Below are positions 23,936 through 32,286 of a DNA stretch of 36,006 nt, piece by piece. Location: positions 1 to 36,006 of the forward strand of contig JBHOQQ010000193.1 of NCBI GenBank assembly GCA_042408955.1, read 5' to 3'. The stretch's first letter is position 1; each line of letters begins with the position of its first letter. Origin of the DNA: CALGSZ01 sp042408955. GTDB taxonomy: Bacteria; Chloroflexota; Chloroflexia; Thermomicrobiales; UBA6265. The notes beneath the pieces were generated by a model. That model worked only from the letters and a program-made list of their open reading frames with translations, did no database searches and was not told the origin of the DNA. Position numbers and translations under genes: made by a program.

Positions 23936-24783
23936 CAACACACGCCGCCACTGATGGCATCGAAGCTCAGGGAGTCCGACCGAACCGCAACGAGTCTCAG
24001 ATACTCCCACATGAGGAACGCTGGCGAGCGTACGAATGGGAAGTCATCCCTGCCACACCGAACCTGCCGCTGCTCAACATGGCGCTCGATGAAGTCCTGA
24101 CGCTTCGAGTCGCGCGGGGTCAGCGCCGGCCGACGATCCGCATCTGGGGCTGGAGCGACCGGTGCGTGGTGTTAGGTCGCTTCCAATCCGTTCGGAATGA
24201 AGTTGATGAAGCGGCAGCCCAAAGGCACGGCGTCCAAATCGTTCGGAGGATCAGCGGTGGCGGCGCAATGTTTATCGAGCCGGAAGGCGCCATCACCTAT
24301 TCGATCTATGCTCCCGAGGAGATGGTGCGAGGCATGAGCTTCCCCGAGTCTTATGCGTTCTTTGATGCCTGGGTGGTGGCCGCACTGCGGGACCTTGGCG
24401 TCGACGCCTGGTATGCCCCCTTAAACGACATTACCTCGGCAAATGGCAAGATCGGTGGAGCCGCTCAGGCTCGCCGGGGCGGGGCTGTCCTTCACCACAC
24501 AACGATGGCCTACGAAATGAACATCCCGCTCATGCTGGAGGTCTTGCGCATTGGCAAGGAAAAGCTGAGCGACAAGGGGATTCGCTCGGCCGAAAAGCGT
24601 GTGGGTCCGTTGCGGCAACAGACCGACCTCCCGCGCGAGACGATCATTGAGCACCTCGTCAACACCTTCCGGTCCCGCTTTGGGCTCATCGAGGGATCAC
24701 TCTCCGACGACGAAATTGAGGAAGCGCACCAGCGCGTAGCAGAGCGGTTTGGCACGAAGGAGTGGATCTATTTCCTGCCCTGA
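23932..24783 (+). CDS. lplA: Lipoate-protein ligase A catalytic subunit
   Basis: Attaches lipoate (or an octanoyl group) to E2/GcvH lipoyl domains. The 283 residues show the biotin/lipoate-ligase fold. RRISGGGA at 105-112 is the lipoyl-binding motif, and NGKIGGAAQ holds the conserved Lys173 expected to contact the acyl-adenylate carbonyl. A roughly 35-residue N-terminal stretch has no clear match. It lacks the C-terminal accessory domain, which is encoded by the gene just upstream, so together the two replace the single LplA of E. coli. A LipM-type octanoyltransferase is the alternative, but the linked LplB supports a ligase. The next gene, kynU, starts 36 nt later. Confidence 0.88.
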   Translation: MTTHAATDGIEAQGVRPNRNESQILPHEERWRAYEWEVIPATPNLPLLNMALDEVLTLRVARGQRRPTIRIWGWSDRCVVLGRFQSVRNEVDEAAAQRHGVQIVRRISGGGAMFIEPEGAITYSIYAPEEMVRGMSFPESYAFFDAWVVAALRDLGVDAWYAPLNDITSANGKIGGAAQARRGGAVLHHTTMAYEMNIPLMLEVLRIGKEKLSDKGIRSAEKRVGPLRQQTDLPRETIIEHLVNTFRSRFGLIEGSLSDDEIEEAHQRVAERFGTKEWIYFLP

Positions 24784-24818
24784 CCGCGGCAAACGCGTAT
24801 CACAGGAGGCAAGGAGCG

Positions 24819-26120
24819 GTGAGCGAGGCCAGCGCGACGATCTCGACCTCGGAGGCATTTGCCCGAGAGCGCGATGCCCATGATCCGCTTTCGGCATTTC
24901 GTGGACGCTTCTACTGTCCCCCGGGAACGATCTATCTCGATGGGAACTCGCTCGGCCTCTTGTCCCGCGACGCTGAGGCAGCAGTCCTGGCCACGCTCGA
25001 CCAATGGAAACACCTCGCGATTTCCGGCTGGCTACACGCCGAGCCGCCGTGGTTCACGCTCGGCGAGCACTTGGGCGCCTTGATGGCGTCACTCGTCGGC
25101 GCTGCTCCCGACGAAGTCGTCGTTACGGGCACCACAACGGTCAATCTGCATAGCCTGGTCGCAACGTTCTATCAACCCACGGGCACCAGGCGACAAATTG
25201 TCGCCACGGCGCTGGACTTTCCATCCGACATTTACGCCTTGCAGAGGCAGATTGCTTTGCGCGGCGGCGTTCCGGAACGTGACCTGGTGCTCGTCCAAAG
25301 CCATGATGGCCGCACAATCAGCGAGGATAACATCATCGCGGCAATGTCCGAAGCCGTGGCCCTAGTGGTGCTCCCATCGGTGCTGTACCAATCCGGCCAG
25401 CTTTTCGATCTGGCGACCCTGACTCGCGCGGCACATGATCGCGGCATACCCATCGGGTTCGATTGCGCTCACTCCGTTGGGTGCATTCCTCACCACTTCG
25501 ATGCGTGGGACGCTGACTTTGCCTTCTGGTGCACGTACAAATACCTCAACGCCGGACCGGGTTCGATCGGCGCACTCTATGTGAACCGCCGGCATTTCGG
25601 GAAAACGCCAGGGTTAGCAGGATGGTGGGGATACCGCAAGGAGCGGCAATTCGATATGCTCCTCCAATGGCAAAGCGCCGACAACGCGGGCGCCTGGCAG
25701 ATCAGCACCCCTCCCATCGTGTCCGCCGCCTCCCTCCTCGGCTCTCTCCGGCTGTTTGCTGAGGCTGGGATCGAGCGCATCCGCGAAAAGTCGCTTGCTC
25801 TGACCTCCTATCTCATCGCCCTCCTCGATGCCTCCGGCCTCACCGCACCGCCCTATGGCTACACCGTGGTTACCCCACGGGAGCCAGCCCGCCGCGGAGG
25901 GCACGTCGCCATTGCCCATGCCGCGGCGCCTCGCATCGTTCGCGCACTGAAGCGCCGCGGCGTCATTCCGGATTTCCGCCCTCCGGATATGATCCGCCTC
26001 GCTCCCGTCGCGCTGTATACGTCGTTTCATGACGTCTGGCTCGTTGTCCACCATCTGCGCGACATTATCGACACAGGGGAGGACAAGCAAGGTCCTGAGA
26101 CGCGTGAGCTTGTTGCGTAA
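24819..26120 (+). CDS. kynU: Kynureninase
   Basis: PLP enzyme that cleaves kynurenine (or 3-hydroxykynurenine) to anthranilate (or 3-hydroxyanthranilate) and alanine. Of 433 residues, IYLDGNSLGLL (38-48) is the family N-terminal signature, FDCAHSVG (214-221) holds the PLP Asp and His, and CTYKYLNAGPGSIG places the Schiff-base Lys at 241. The frame is open from 24762, but AAGGAG and GGAGG lie before the GTG at 24819, so that start is used. No tryptophan dioxygenase, formamidase or 3-hydroxyanthranilate dioxygenase gene lies in this window, so the route it serves is unknown. Confidence 0.93.
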   Translation: MSEASATISTSEAFARERDAHDPLSAFRGRFYCPPGTIYLDGNSLGLLSRDAEAAVLATLDQWKHLAISGWLHAEPPWFTLGEHLGALMASLVGAAPDEVVVTGTTTVNLHSLVATFYQPTGTRRQIVATALDFPSDIYALQRQIALRGGVPERDLVLVQSHDGRTISEDNIIAAMSEAVALVVLPSVLYQSGQLFDLATLTRAAHDRGIPIGFDCAHSVGCIPHHFDAWDADFAFWCTYKYLNAGPGSIGALYVNRRHFGKTPGLAGWWGYRKERQFDMLLQWQSADNAGAWQISTPPIVSAASLLGSLRLFAEAGIERIREKSLALTSYLIALLDASGLTAPPYGYTVVTPREPARRGGHVAIAHAAAPRIVRALKRRGVIPDFRPPDMIRLAPVALYTSFHDVWLVVHHLRDIIDTGEDKQGPETRELVA

Positions 26121-26186
26121 GGCTGCTCGCGTGTCGCGCCGTACTTTCTCATCATGGCTCCAGCGGCACCACTGCCCATTTCGCGA

Positions 26187-26216
26187 TTGCCGGCAAGGAT
26201 GAGTCGGCGGTACAGT
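26187..26216 (+). promoter_or_regulatory. Candidate promoter of the HemQ-like gene
   Basis: A -35-like TTGCCG (26187-26192) and a -10-like TACAGT (26211-26216) are 18 nt apart in the 175-nt gap behind kynU. Transcription would begin near 26223, about 73 nt before the start codon. The boxes are moderate matches. Confidence 0.4.
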
Positions 26217-26295
26217 GCTCGCAAGAGCGGAGCATGGAAAGATGTGCTCTGCGGCACGCTCACGTGTGTGCGTCATCAACAGAAGGAGGTACGCC

Positions 26296-27027
26296 ATGGG
26301 GCTGGAATTCCAGCCGGGCCGTCGCCAGTTTGTGAAATTTACCTTTTTTAAGCTGATGCCAGAGTGGCGACGCCTCGACCCAATGCAGCGCGATCAGCAG
26401 ATTGACGAGTTTCGTACTGTCGTCGAGCGATGGACCGAGCGCAATCTCGTGCGGTGCTATTCAACGGTGGGCACGCGAGGCGACGTGGATTTCATGATCT
26501 GGCAGGTGTCCTACGAGCTACCAGATTTGCACGCGATGGCGAGCGAGTTGCTGGGCACCGGGCTTGCTGGCTGGCTGACGACGCCGTACTCGTATCTCTC
26601 AATGACCAAGCATTCGCAATATGTGGAGTGCTACTCGGGCCCTGGGCGTGACAAAGCAACGCGCCTCAGCCTGGCTCCGGGAGGCTACAAGTATCTTTTC
26701 GTCTATCCTCTGACGAAGGTGCGCGAGTGGTATGGCTTGCCAAAAGAGGAGCGCCAGGAGGCGATGAATCAGCATATGGCTATCGGCCACACCTACCCGT
26801 CGGTCAAGCTCAACACCACCTACTCGTTTGGCCTCGATGATCAGGAATTTGTCCTTGCATTCGAGTCAGATGAACCCGCGGATTTCCTCGACCTCGTTCA
26901 GGAGCTGCGCTCTTCGATGGCGAGCGCCTACACCGAAAAGGACATCCCGATCTTCACCTGCATCTCGGTCACACCGAGAGAGATGCTCGAGGCGGCCGCG
27001 GGGCGCCGGGCCGCTGCACTTGCCTAG
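26296..27027 (+). CDS. hemQ: Chlorite dismutase family protein, HemQ/coproheme decarboxylase-like
   Basis: Probably performs the last step of the coproporphyrin-dependent haem pathway, the oxidative decarboxylation of coproheme to haem b. The 243 residues have the family's central FDYEW-like block as FGLDDQEFVLAFE (178-190). His160 matches the proximal haem ligand, and Tyr137 in YPLTKVREWY matches the catalytic tyrosine of HemQ. The position of the distal Arg of true chlorite dismutases (13 residues after the proximal His) is Asn173, so chlorite dismutation is unlikely. AAGGAGG six nt before the ATG fixes the start. No other haem-synthesis gene is in the window. Confidence 0.85.
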   Translation: MGLEFQPGRRQFVKFTFFKLMPEWRRLDPMQRDQQIDEFRTVVERWTERNLVRCYSTVGTRGDVDFMIWQVSYELPDLHAMASELLGTGLAGWLTTPYSYLSMTKHSQYVECYSGPGRDKATRLSLAPGGYKYLFVYPLTKVREWYGLPKEERQEAMNQHMAIGHTYPSVKLNTTYSFGLDDQEFVLAFESDEPADFLDLVQELRSSMASAYTEKDIPIFTCISVTPREMLEAAAGRRAAALA

Positions 27028-27222
27028 GCTGGCATCGTTCCCGGCGGTGCCACCTGTCGCCAGCGGTGCAGCAGTCGGGGCTGACATGCCGATGTGCGCA
27101 TTGGTGCCGGTCAGCCGCTCACGCGGGGCTGTCGGCCCGCGCAAGTCACGGCACCGCTCCTGGCCATGTCAATCAATGGCATCCGCCACGTAGCAACGAT
27201 CAGGGAAGATCCACTCGGAGGT

Positions 27223-27247
27223 CGCCGGCTCCTCTTGGGAGCCGGCG
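27223..27247. terminator. Hairpin between converging hemQ and binding-protein genes
   Basis: A perfect 10-bp stem CGCCGGCTCC (27223-27232) / GGAGCCGGCG (27238-27247) with a 5-nt loop lies in the 236-nt convergent gap, only 16 nt beyond the stop of the minus-strand binding-protein gene. A second small palindrome, TTCCTAAGGAA, lies between the stop and the stem. There is no clear T-run on either strand. It is the likely terminator for one or both genes. I see no gene in the rest of the gap. Confidence 0.6.
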
Positions 27248-27263
27248 CAGTATTCCTTAGGAA

Positions 27264-28388
27264 TCAGAAATCGAACTGGTCAATGTTTTCCGCATTGAAG
27301 ATGAATGGCGGTCCGAGCAGCACGACGCCGCCCTCACCGACCGTGTAGGTGCCAAGGCGGCCAGCGGTGAAGGTCTCGCCCGGCTCACCGGTGATCTGTC
27401 CGCTGACAAGCGCCGCTGCGGCGTAGCAGGTCAGATAATACAGATCGACTGGGTTCCAGAGTGCGAATTCCTTGATCGTGCCGTTCTTCACGTACTGCCG
27501 CAGCTCGTTCGGGAGACCGAGTCCGGTCAACGCCACGTCGGTCCGGCCTTCCTCTTCCAACGCTCCCGCGGCAGCCGCGATTCCAACTGAGGTCGGCGCG
27601 ATGATCCCCTTCAGGTCGGGATAGGCAGTCAAGAGCTCCAGCGTCTTGTCCCGGCTCTTTTGTGGCTCATCGTCGCCATAGACGATATCCACGAGCTCCA
27701 TCTTCTCGTAACCTGGCTTGGAGAGCTCGTCCTTCATGTACTCGATCCAGGTGTTCTGGTTGGTGGCCGTCGAAGCGGCGGAAAGGATGGCAATCTTCCC
27801 TTCGCAGCCGATCAGCCGGCCCATGATCCGCACTTGGATACGCCCGATCTCCTCGGAGTTCGCTTGATTGATGAAGAGGTGCCGGGCATCCGGCGCGACG
27901 TCCGAGTCGAAGCTGACCACCTTGATTCCCTTGGCCATCGCCTCTTTCAATGCCGGCGCCAAGGCATTGGGATCGTTGGCTGAGACGGCGATGGCATCGA
28001 CACCCTGCTGGGTCAGCGTCTGGATCCAAGTCACCTGTTCGGCGGCATTCGGCGTGTCTGGGCCAACTTGCTGCACGTTGACGCCCAGCTCCGCGGCCGC
28101 TTCCTGCGCACCTTTGAACGAATTCGCGAAGTAGTTATTCACCACGTCCTTGGGCAGGAAAGCGATGTTCGCGCCGGCTGCGCTCGGGCTCGCCATCGTG
28201 GCGCCGCCCGTCTCTCCCGCTGCCGGGCTCGCCATGCCAGCTTCGCCACCTGGTGTCGCGGCTTCGGCGGGAGCGCACTCCGTGCCTTCCTGGGCTTGGC
28301 CTCTCCCTACTCCCCACAACGCCATCGAGAAGGTGAGCGCAAGAACGAGCAGCAAACGACCCAAAAGCAACGGTGCAGAACGCTTCAT
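27264..28388 (-). CDS. rhaS: Rhamnose-type ABC transporter substrate-binding protein
   Basis: Periplasmic-binding-protein type 1 (Peripla_BP_4) sugar receptor of 374 residues. A signal peptide occupies about the first 33 residues; no lipobox cysteine is seen. An Ala/Gly/Ser/Pro-rich linker follows (about 40-72), then the two-lobe domain with the RhaS-like GLGLPNELRQYVKNGTIKEF and ALWNPVDLYYLTCYAA stretches. AGGAGG five nt upstream supports the ATG. It is the last gene of the importer operon, after a 146-nt gap with its own good ribosome-binding site. The closest alternative is an autoinducer-2 or other pentose/hexose receptor, so the ligand is inferred. Confidence 0.88.
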   Translation of the reverse strand: MKRSAPLLLGRLLLVLALTFSMALWGVGRGQAQEGTECAPAEAATPGGEAGMASPAAGETGGATMASPSAAGANIAFLPKDVVNNYFANSFKGAQEAAAELGVNVQQVGPDTPNAAEQVTWIQTLTQQGVDAIAVSANDPNALAPALKEAMAKGIKVVSFDSDVAPDARHLFINQANSEEIGRIQVRIMGRLIGCEGKIAILSAASTATNQNTWIEYMKDELSKPGYEKMELVDIVYGDDEPQKSRDKTLELLTAYPDLKGIIAPTSVGIAAAAGALEEEGRTDVALTGLGLPNELRQYVKNGTIKEFALWNPVDLYYLTCYAAAALVSGQITGEPGETFTAGRLGTYTVGEGGVVLLGPPFIFNAENIDQFDF

Positions 28389-28414
28389 GCCATCCTCCTC
28401 TCTGTGGATCCTGA

Positions 28415-28432
28415 GCCGGCACCAGCGCCGGC
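28415..28432 (-). repeat. Repeated GCCGGC hairpin between permease and binding-protein genes
   Basis: Two copies of the self-complementary GCCGGC (28415-28420 and 28427-28432), six nt apart, can form a hairpin in the spacer just before rhaS. In sugar-transport operons such spacer hairpins often raise or buffer the amount of binding protein relative to the permeases; that role is inferred here. Confidence 0.3.
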
Positions 28433-28534
28433 CCCAACATCAACGGCGTGGAGCGTGAAGTCCGCGGTAGCTCCAACTGCCAAGCTCCCGCCAGTCTCTT
28501 CCGGCACATCACCTCCTTTCAGACGCGCATATCC

Positions 28535-29539
28535 TCACGTCTGCCGAGTCACGGCCGACCCTGCTCCCGCCGCACGGAGCCCGGCGATACGGGCCGGTCG
28601 CCGGCCACGAAGCTGCCGCACGAGATTCGGCCCGAGCACGGAGAGGATCAGCAAGCTGCCGACAGCGATGCTTTGCAACTCCGCATTCGAGCTGTTCAGC
28701 GCGAGCACGTTGCGAAGCGTGCCGATGACACTGAGAGAGAGCAAGACACCCACCAGCGTCCCGCGCCCACCGAATATGCTCACCCCGCCAAGGAGCACGG
28801 CCGCGATAACATCAAGCTCAAAGCCGATGGCATTGTCAGCCCGGCTCGAGGAGACTCGCGCCGTGTACATGATGCCCGCCAGTGAGGCGAGCGTTCCCGA
28901 GAGCACGAACAACGCCAGTTTCAAGTTCGCCACTCGGACCGCGGAGAACCGGGCGGCCTCCGGGTTCGTTCCGCTCGCGTAGATCTGGCGTCCGACCCAG
29001 GTGAAATGCAAGAGGATGGCGAACGCTACGAAGAGCGGCAGGAACAGCAGGACGGTCCAGGGAATGCCAGTGTCGCCGATCTTGCCGAAGCCGAACCGAG
29101 TAAACCCAGCCGGGTAGTTGCTGATGGCAGAGTCGGCCAGCAGAACGGAGGCGAGACCGCGGTACAACGCCAGCGTGCCAAGCGTGACCACCAGTGATGG
29201 CAAGCCAAGCCGAGTCACGAGCAGCCCATTCAGGAGCCCGCAGCCGGCCCCAGCTGCCAGCGCGGTGACTAGACAGAGCCAGAGCGGCCAGCCAGCCTCC
29301 CACGTTTTCCCGATGATCGCACTAGAAAGTCCGAGCGTTGACGCGACCGAGAGATCAATCTCACCAGCGATGATGATGAGCGTCATGGGCAAGGCCATGA
29401 CCGCCTTTTCCATCGAAGTGGAGACGATCAGACTGAAATTGGAGCCACGAAGAAAGACATCAGACGTCAGCGCGCCAAGCGCGAACAGGGCGCTAAGCAC
29501 GCCCAGCAGCAGAAATTCCCAACGGGCAAGCCACCTCAT
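28535..29539 (-). CDS. rhaQ: Rhamnose-type ABC transporter permease (RhaQ-like)
   Basis: Integral membrane component of the importer, 334 residues, BPD_transp_2/RbsC-like, with about nine hydrophobic segments. Family landmarks include IAGEIDLSVASTLGLSSAI and LGGVSIFGGRGTLVG. The start overlaps the stop of the other permease gene by four bases (ATGA), so translation is coupled and no separate Shine-Dalgarno is needed. Order within the operon is ATPase, permease, this permease, binding protein. Confidence 0.88.
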   Translation of the reverse strand: MRWLARWEFLLLGVLSALFALGALTSDVFLRGSNFSLIVSTSMEKAVMALPMTLIIIAGEIDLSVASTLGLSSAIIGKTWEAGWPLWLCLVTALAAGAGCGLLNGLLVTRLGLPSLVVTLGTLALYRGLASVLLADSAISNYPAGFTRFGFGKIGDTGIPWTVLLFLPLFVAFAILLHFTWVGRQIYASGTNPEAARFSAVRVANLKLALFVLSGTLASLAGIMYTARVSSSRADNAIGFELDVIAAVLLGGVSIFGGRGTLVGVLLSLSVIGTLRNVLALNSSNAELQSIAVGSLLILSVLGPNLVRQLRGRRPARIAGLRAAGAGSAVTRQT

Positions 29540-30582
29540 CGTCGCTGCCTCACCACGAGCGCCCGCCGCACGCGCCGGGTGACCAGCGCGTCCACGGTCA
29601 CCGCGAGCAAGATCGCGGCGCCAGAAATTGCCTGCAACCAGAATTGATTGAGCCGGAGAATCGTCAGCGCGTTTTGGATGGTTCCGAGGAGGATGGCGCC
29701 AAGCACCGCTCCGAGCACCGTGCCGGACCCACCGAAGATATTCACACCGCCAAGCACGACTGCGGCGATCACTTGAAGCTCGATCCCGGTTGCGGCTCGC
29801 GCGTCAATCGAGCCAAAGCGCGCGCCCCAGAGCACTCCGCCAAGCCCGCACAAGACGCCACAGAGCACGTACGCGCCGAAGACGAGCCGGCGAGCCGGGA
29901 GGCCGGCAAGAAGCGCCGCCTCTGGGTTGCTGCCGACCGCGTAAAGCGCCCGTCCGAAGCGCGAATAACGCAACAAATAGGCGAAGACAAGGGTGACGGC
30001 CGCCGCGACGATGATCGGCGCCGGCACGCCCCACGGGCGGGCGAGCGCGATCTGTCGAAACGTGCTCGGAACTTCCGAGGCGGTGATCAGGTCACCGCCG
30101 CCAATCGCGAATACGACGCCTCGATAGACGTAGAGCGTGCCCAGCGTCGCGACGATCGCGGGCACGCGTCCGACCGTGACCAGACTCCCGTTGATCGCGC
30201 CCAAGAGCGCGCCGATAACCAGGCCGGCGGCGATAGCAGCCGGGATGCCCATCCCAGGATGGTCTTTCAAAAGATCGCGCACGACATAGGCGACCAGACC
30301 AACGCTCGACGCCACCGAGAGATCGACGTTGCGCGTCAAGACAACCAGCGTCTGCCCAACCGCCACAATGGCCAGAATCGAGACCGAAAGCAGGATCTGC
30401 CGGAGATTCGTGATGTGGAGGAAGCGCGGTGCCTGCACGGTGACGATGACAACGATCGCGGCCAAGGCGATCAGCAATCCTGCTTCGCGCACCCGGGCGA
30501 GCACCCGCAACAGCCGGCCACTGCCTTCGGCCCCTAGCGCGGATTCAACACTGGTTTGGGCGGAAGGTTGGAGCGTGGTCAT
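29536..30582 (-). CDS. rhaP: Rhamnose-type ABC transporter permease (RhaP-like)
   Basis: Second permease of the importer, 348 residues, same BPD_transp_2 family and paralogous to the next gene: VVLTRNVDLSVASSVGLVA and LGGVNIFGGSGTVLGA match its partner's motifs. The frame opens at 30645, but the ATG at 30582, one base after the ATPase stop (TGAGATG), is the natural coupled start; the upstream part overlaps the ATPase gene and is not family-like. The two permeases would form a heterodimeric channel. Confidence 0.88.
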   Translation of the reverse strand: MTTLQPSAQTSVESALGAEGSGRLLRVLARVREAGLLIALAAIVVIVTVQAPRFLHITNLRQILLSVSILAIVAVGQTLVVLTRNVDLSVASSVGLVAYVVRDLLKDHPGMGIPAAIAAGLVIGALLGAINGSLVTVGRVPAIVATLGTLYVYRGVVFAIGGGDLITASEVPSTFRQIALARPWGVPAPIIVAAAVTLVFAYLLRYSRFGRALYAVGSNPEAALLAGLPARRLVFGAYVLCGVLCGLGGVLWGARFGSIDARAATGIELQVIAAVVLGGVNIFGGSGTVLGAVLGAILLGTIQNALTILRLNQFWLQAISGAAILLAVTVDALVTRRVRRALVVRQRR

Positions 30583-30583
30583 C

Positions 30584-32125
30584 TCACGCTGGCACCCGTG
30601 CCTGACCGGTGGCCGCATACATGATGCGCTCCTGGTCGGCTTCACTCCGATCGAAGCTGCCCGTCATCCGTCCTTCGTGCATTACCAGCACGCGGTCAGC
30701 CATGCCGAGAATTTCTGGCAACTCGCTGGAGATGAGCAGGATTGCAAGCCCTTCTCCAGCGAGATGTGAGATGAGCCGGTGCACCTCGGCCTTCGTCCCA
30801 ATATCGATGCCGCGCGTCGGCTCATCAAGGATGAGGACGCGGGGATTGGTCGCCAGCCATTTCGCGAGCACCACCTTCTGCTGATTGCCACCAGAGAGCG
30901 CCGCGACCGCTTGCTCAAGCCCCGCCGCCTTGACCTGCAGCCGGGAAGAGAATTGGTCAGCGAGATCGCGCTCTTGCCGGCGGTTGACCAGGCCAATCTG
31001 AGACAGCCGGGTAAGGATCGGCAGCGTAATGTTCGAGGCGATGGCGAACGGAAGGAGCAAGCCCTGCCGGTGCCGGTCCTCTGGGACATACCCGATGCCG
31101 AGCCGAAGGGCATCTGCCGGTGATGATGGCGAGATCGGCCGTCCGTCCAGATAAATTTGCCCGTGGTCTGCCCGATCGACGCCGAAGAGGACGCGTGCCA
31201 CTTCCGTGCGCCCGGCTCCCACTAGGCCAAATAGCCCAAGAATCTCTCCCTGGCGGAGCTCGAAGCTCACGTCATGGAACACGCCAGCGCGCGTTAGGCC
31301 TTCAACGCGCAGGACGACCTCGCCGATTGGCGCCGGCTCCTTCGGAAACAGTGTTTGCAGTTGTCGCCCCACCATGTGTTGAATGGTGGTATCAATCGTC
31401 AGTTCTTGGGCAGGAGCCGTAATGACATGCGCTCCGTCTCGGAATATCGTGATCCGGTCAGCAAGCGCAAAGACCTCCTCCAGACGATGGCTGACGAACA
31501 GAACGGCGACACCTTGACTCCGCAGGTGGCGCACGATCACGAAGAGGCGCTCAACCTCACGGGCGGAGAGCGATGCCGTTGGCTCATCCATGATTAGGAT
31601 GCGCGCGCGAAAGGACAGCGCTTTGGCAATCTCGACAAGCTGCTGGTCGGCGACCGCAAGACCCTGCACCGGCGTCGCTGCATCGAAGTGCACGCCCAAG
31701 GGAGCGAGCAAGCGGTTTGCCTCGGCATGCATGGCCGGCCAGTCGATGCGGCCGAGCCGCCCCCGCGGCTGACGGCCAACGAAGATATTCTCAGCAACAT
31801 CTAAATCTGGGAAAAGCGTTGGATGCTGGTGAATGACGGCGATGCCGTGGGAGCGAGCGTCAAGCGGGGAGTGCAGCACCACGGGCGCTCCTTGGATGCG
31901 AAGCTCACCTGCGTCGGGCTGATGCACGCCGGCCAAGATCTTCACAAGCGTGCTCTTGCCAGCGCCGTTCTCACCCAAAAGCGCGTGGATTTCGCCAGGA
32001 TAGAGGGTGAGATCCACTCCGCGCAGAGCCTGAATCGCCCCAAACGCCTTCGCTATCCCCCGCGCTTCGATAGCAGGCACCGGGGACGTTGCCTGAGGTG
32101 TCAGGACGGGAGAGCTGGCAACCAC
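30584..32125 (-). CDS. rhaT: Rhamnose-type ABC transporter ATP-binding protein (two nucleotide-binding domains)
   Basis: Tandem ATPase of a CUT2-class sugar importer, 513 residues. The first domain has Walker A GENGAGKST and Walker B LIMDEPTASLS. The second has a degenerate Walker A (GLVGAGRTEVARVL), a good signature LSGGNQQKV and Walker B LILDEPTRGID. This asymmetry is normal for RbsA/XylG-type ATPases. The start is GTG with GAGGAG five nt upstream. It is the first gene of the importer operon, 161 nt after the hydrolase-like gene. Confidence 0.92.
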   Translation of the reverse strand: MVASSPVLTPQATSPVPAIEARGIAKAFGAIQALRGVDLTLYPGEIHALLGENGAGKSTLVKILAGVHQPDAGELRIQGAPVVLHSPLDARSHGIAVIHQHPTLFPDLDVAENIFVGRQPRGRLGRIDWPAMHAEANRLLAPLGVHFDAATPVQGLAVADQQLVEIAKALSFRARILIMDEPTASLSAREVERLFVIVRHLRSQGVAVLFVSHRLEEVFALADRITIFRDGAHVITAPAQELTIDTTIQHMVGRQLQTLFPKEPAPIGEVVLRVEGLTRAGVFHDVSFELRQGEILGLFGLVGAGRTEVARVLFGVDRADHGQIYLDGRPISPSSPADALRLGIGYVPEDRHRQGLLLPFAIASNITLPILTRLSQIGLVNRRQERDLADQFSSRLQVKAAGLEQAVAALSGGNQQKVVLAKWLATNPRVLILDEPTRGIDIGTKAEVHRLISHLAGEGLAILLISSELPEILGMADRVLVMHEGRMTGSFDRSEADQERIMYAATGQARVPA

Positions 32126-32221
32126 GATCGCTCCTCGCTGCGCAACGGCCGCTTTCGGAGAAAGTCACGATCCAATCGCGAAAGCAGGACGACCGGCCGC
32201 ATGAAGCTGCTTGATGCATGC

Positions 32222-32250
32222 AGCGTACAAGGTTCCGTTGCGCCCTGCAA
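32222..32250 (-). promoter_or_regulatory. Weak promoter candidate ahead of the sugar importer
   Basis: On the minus strand TTGCAG (32250-32245) and TACGCT (32227-32222) are 17 nt apart. The leader to the ATPase start is about 95 nt and begins with a TGCATGCA palindrome (32214-32221) that might bind a regulator. The boxes are weak, and the operon may also be read from the upstream genes. Confidence 0.3.
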
Positions 32251-32286
32251 GGCGATGCTGGCGGCGTGATGTGTTCGACCAGGTGG

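Noticed and set aside
26296..27027. True chlorite dismutase
   Set aside because: The distal Arg position is Asn and the HemQ catalytic Tyr is present. No perchlorate or chlorate reduction genes are nearby.
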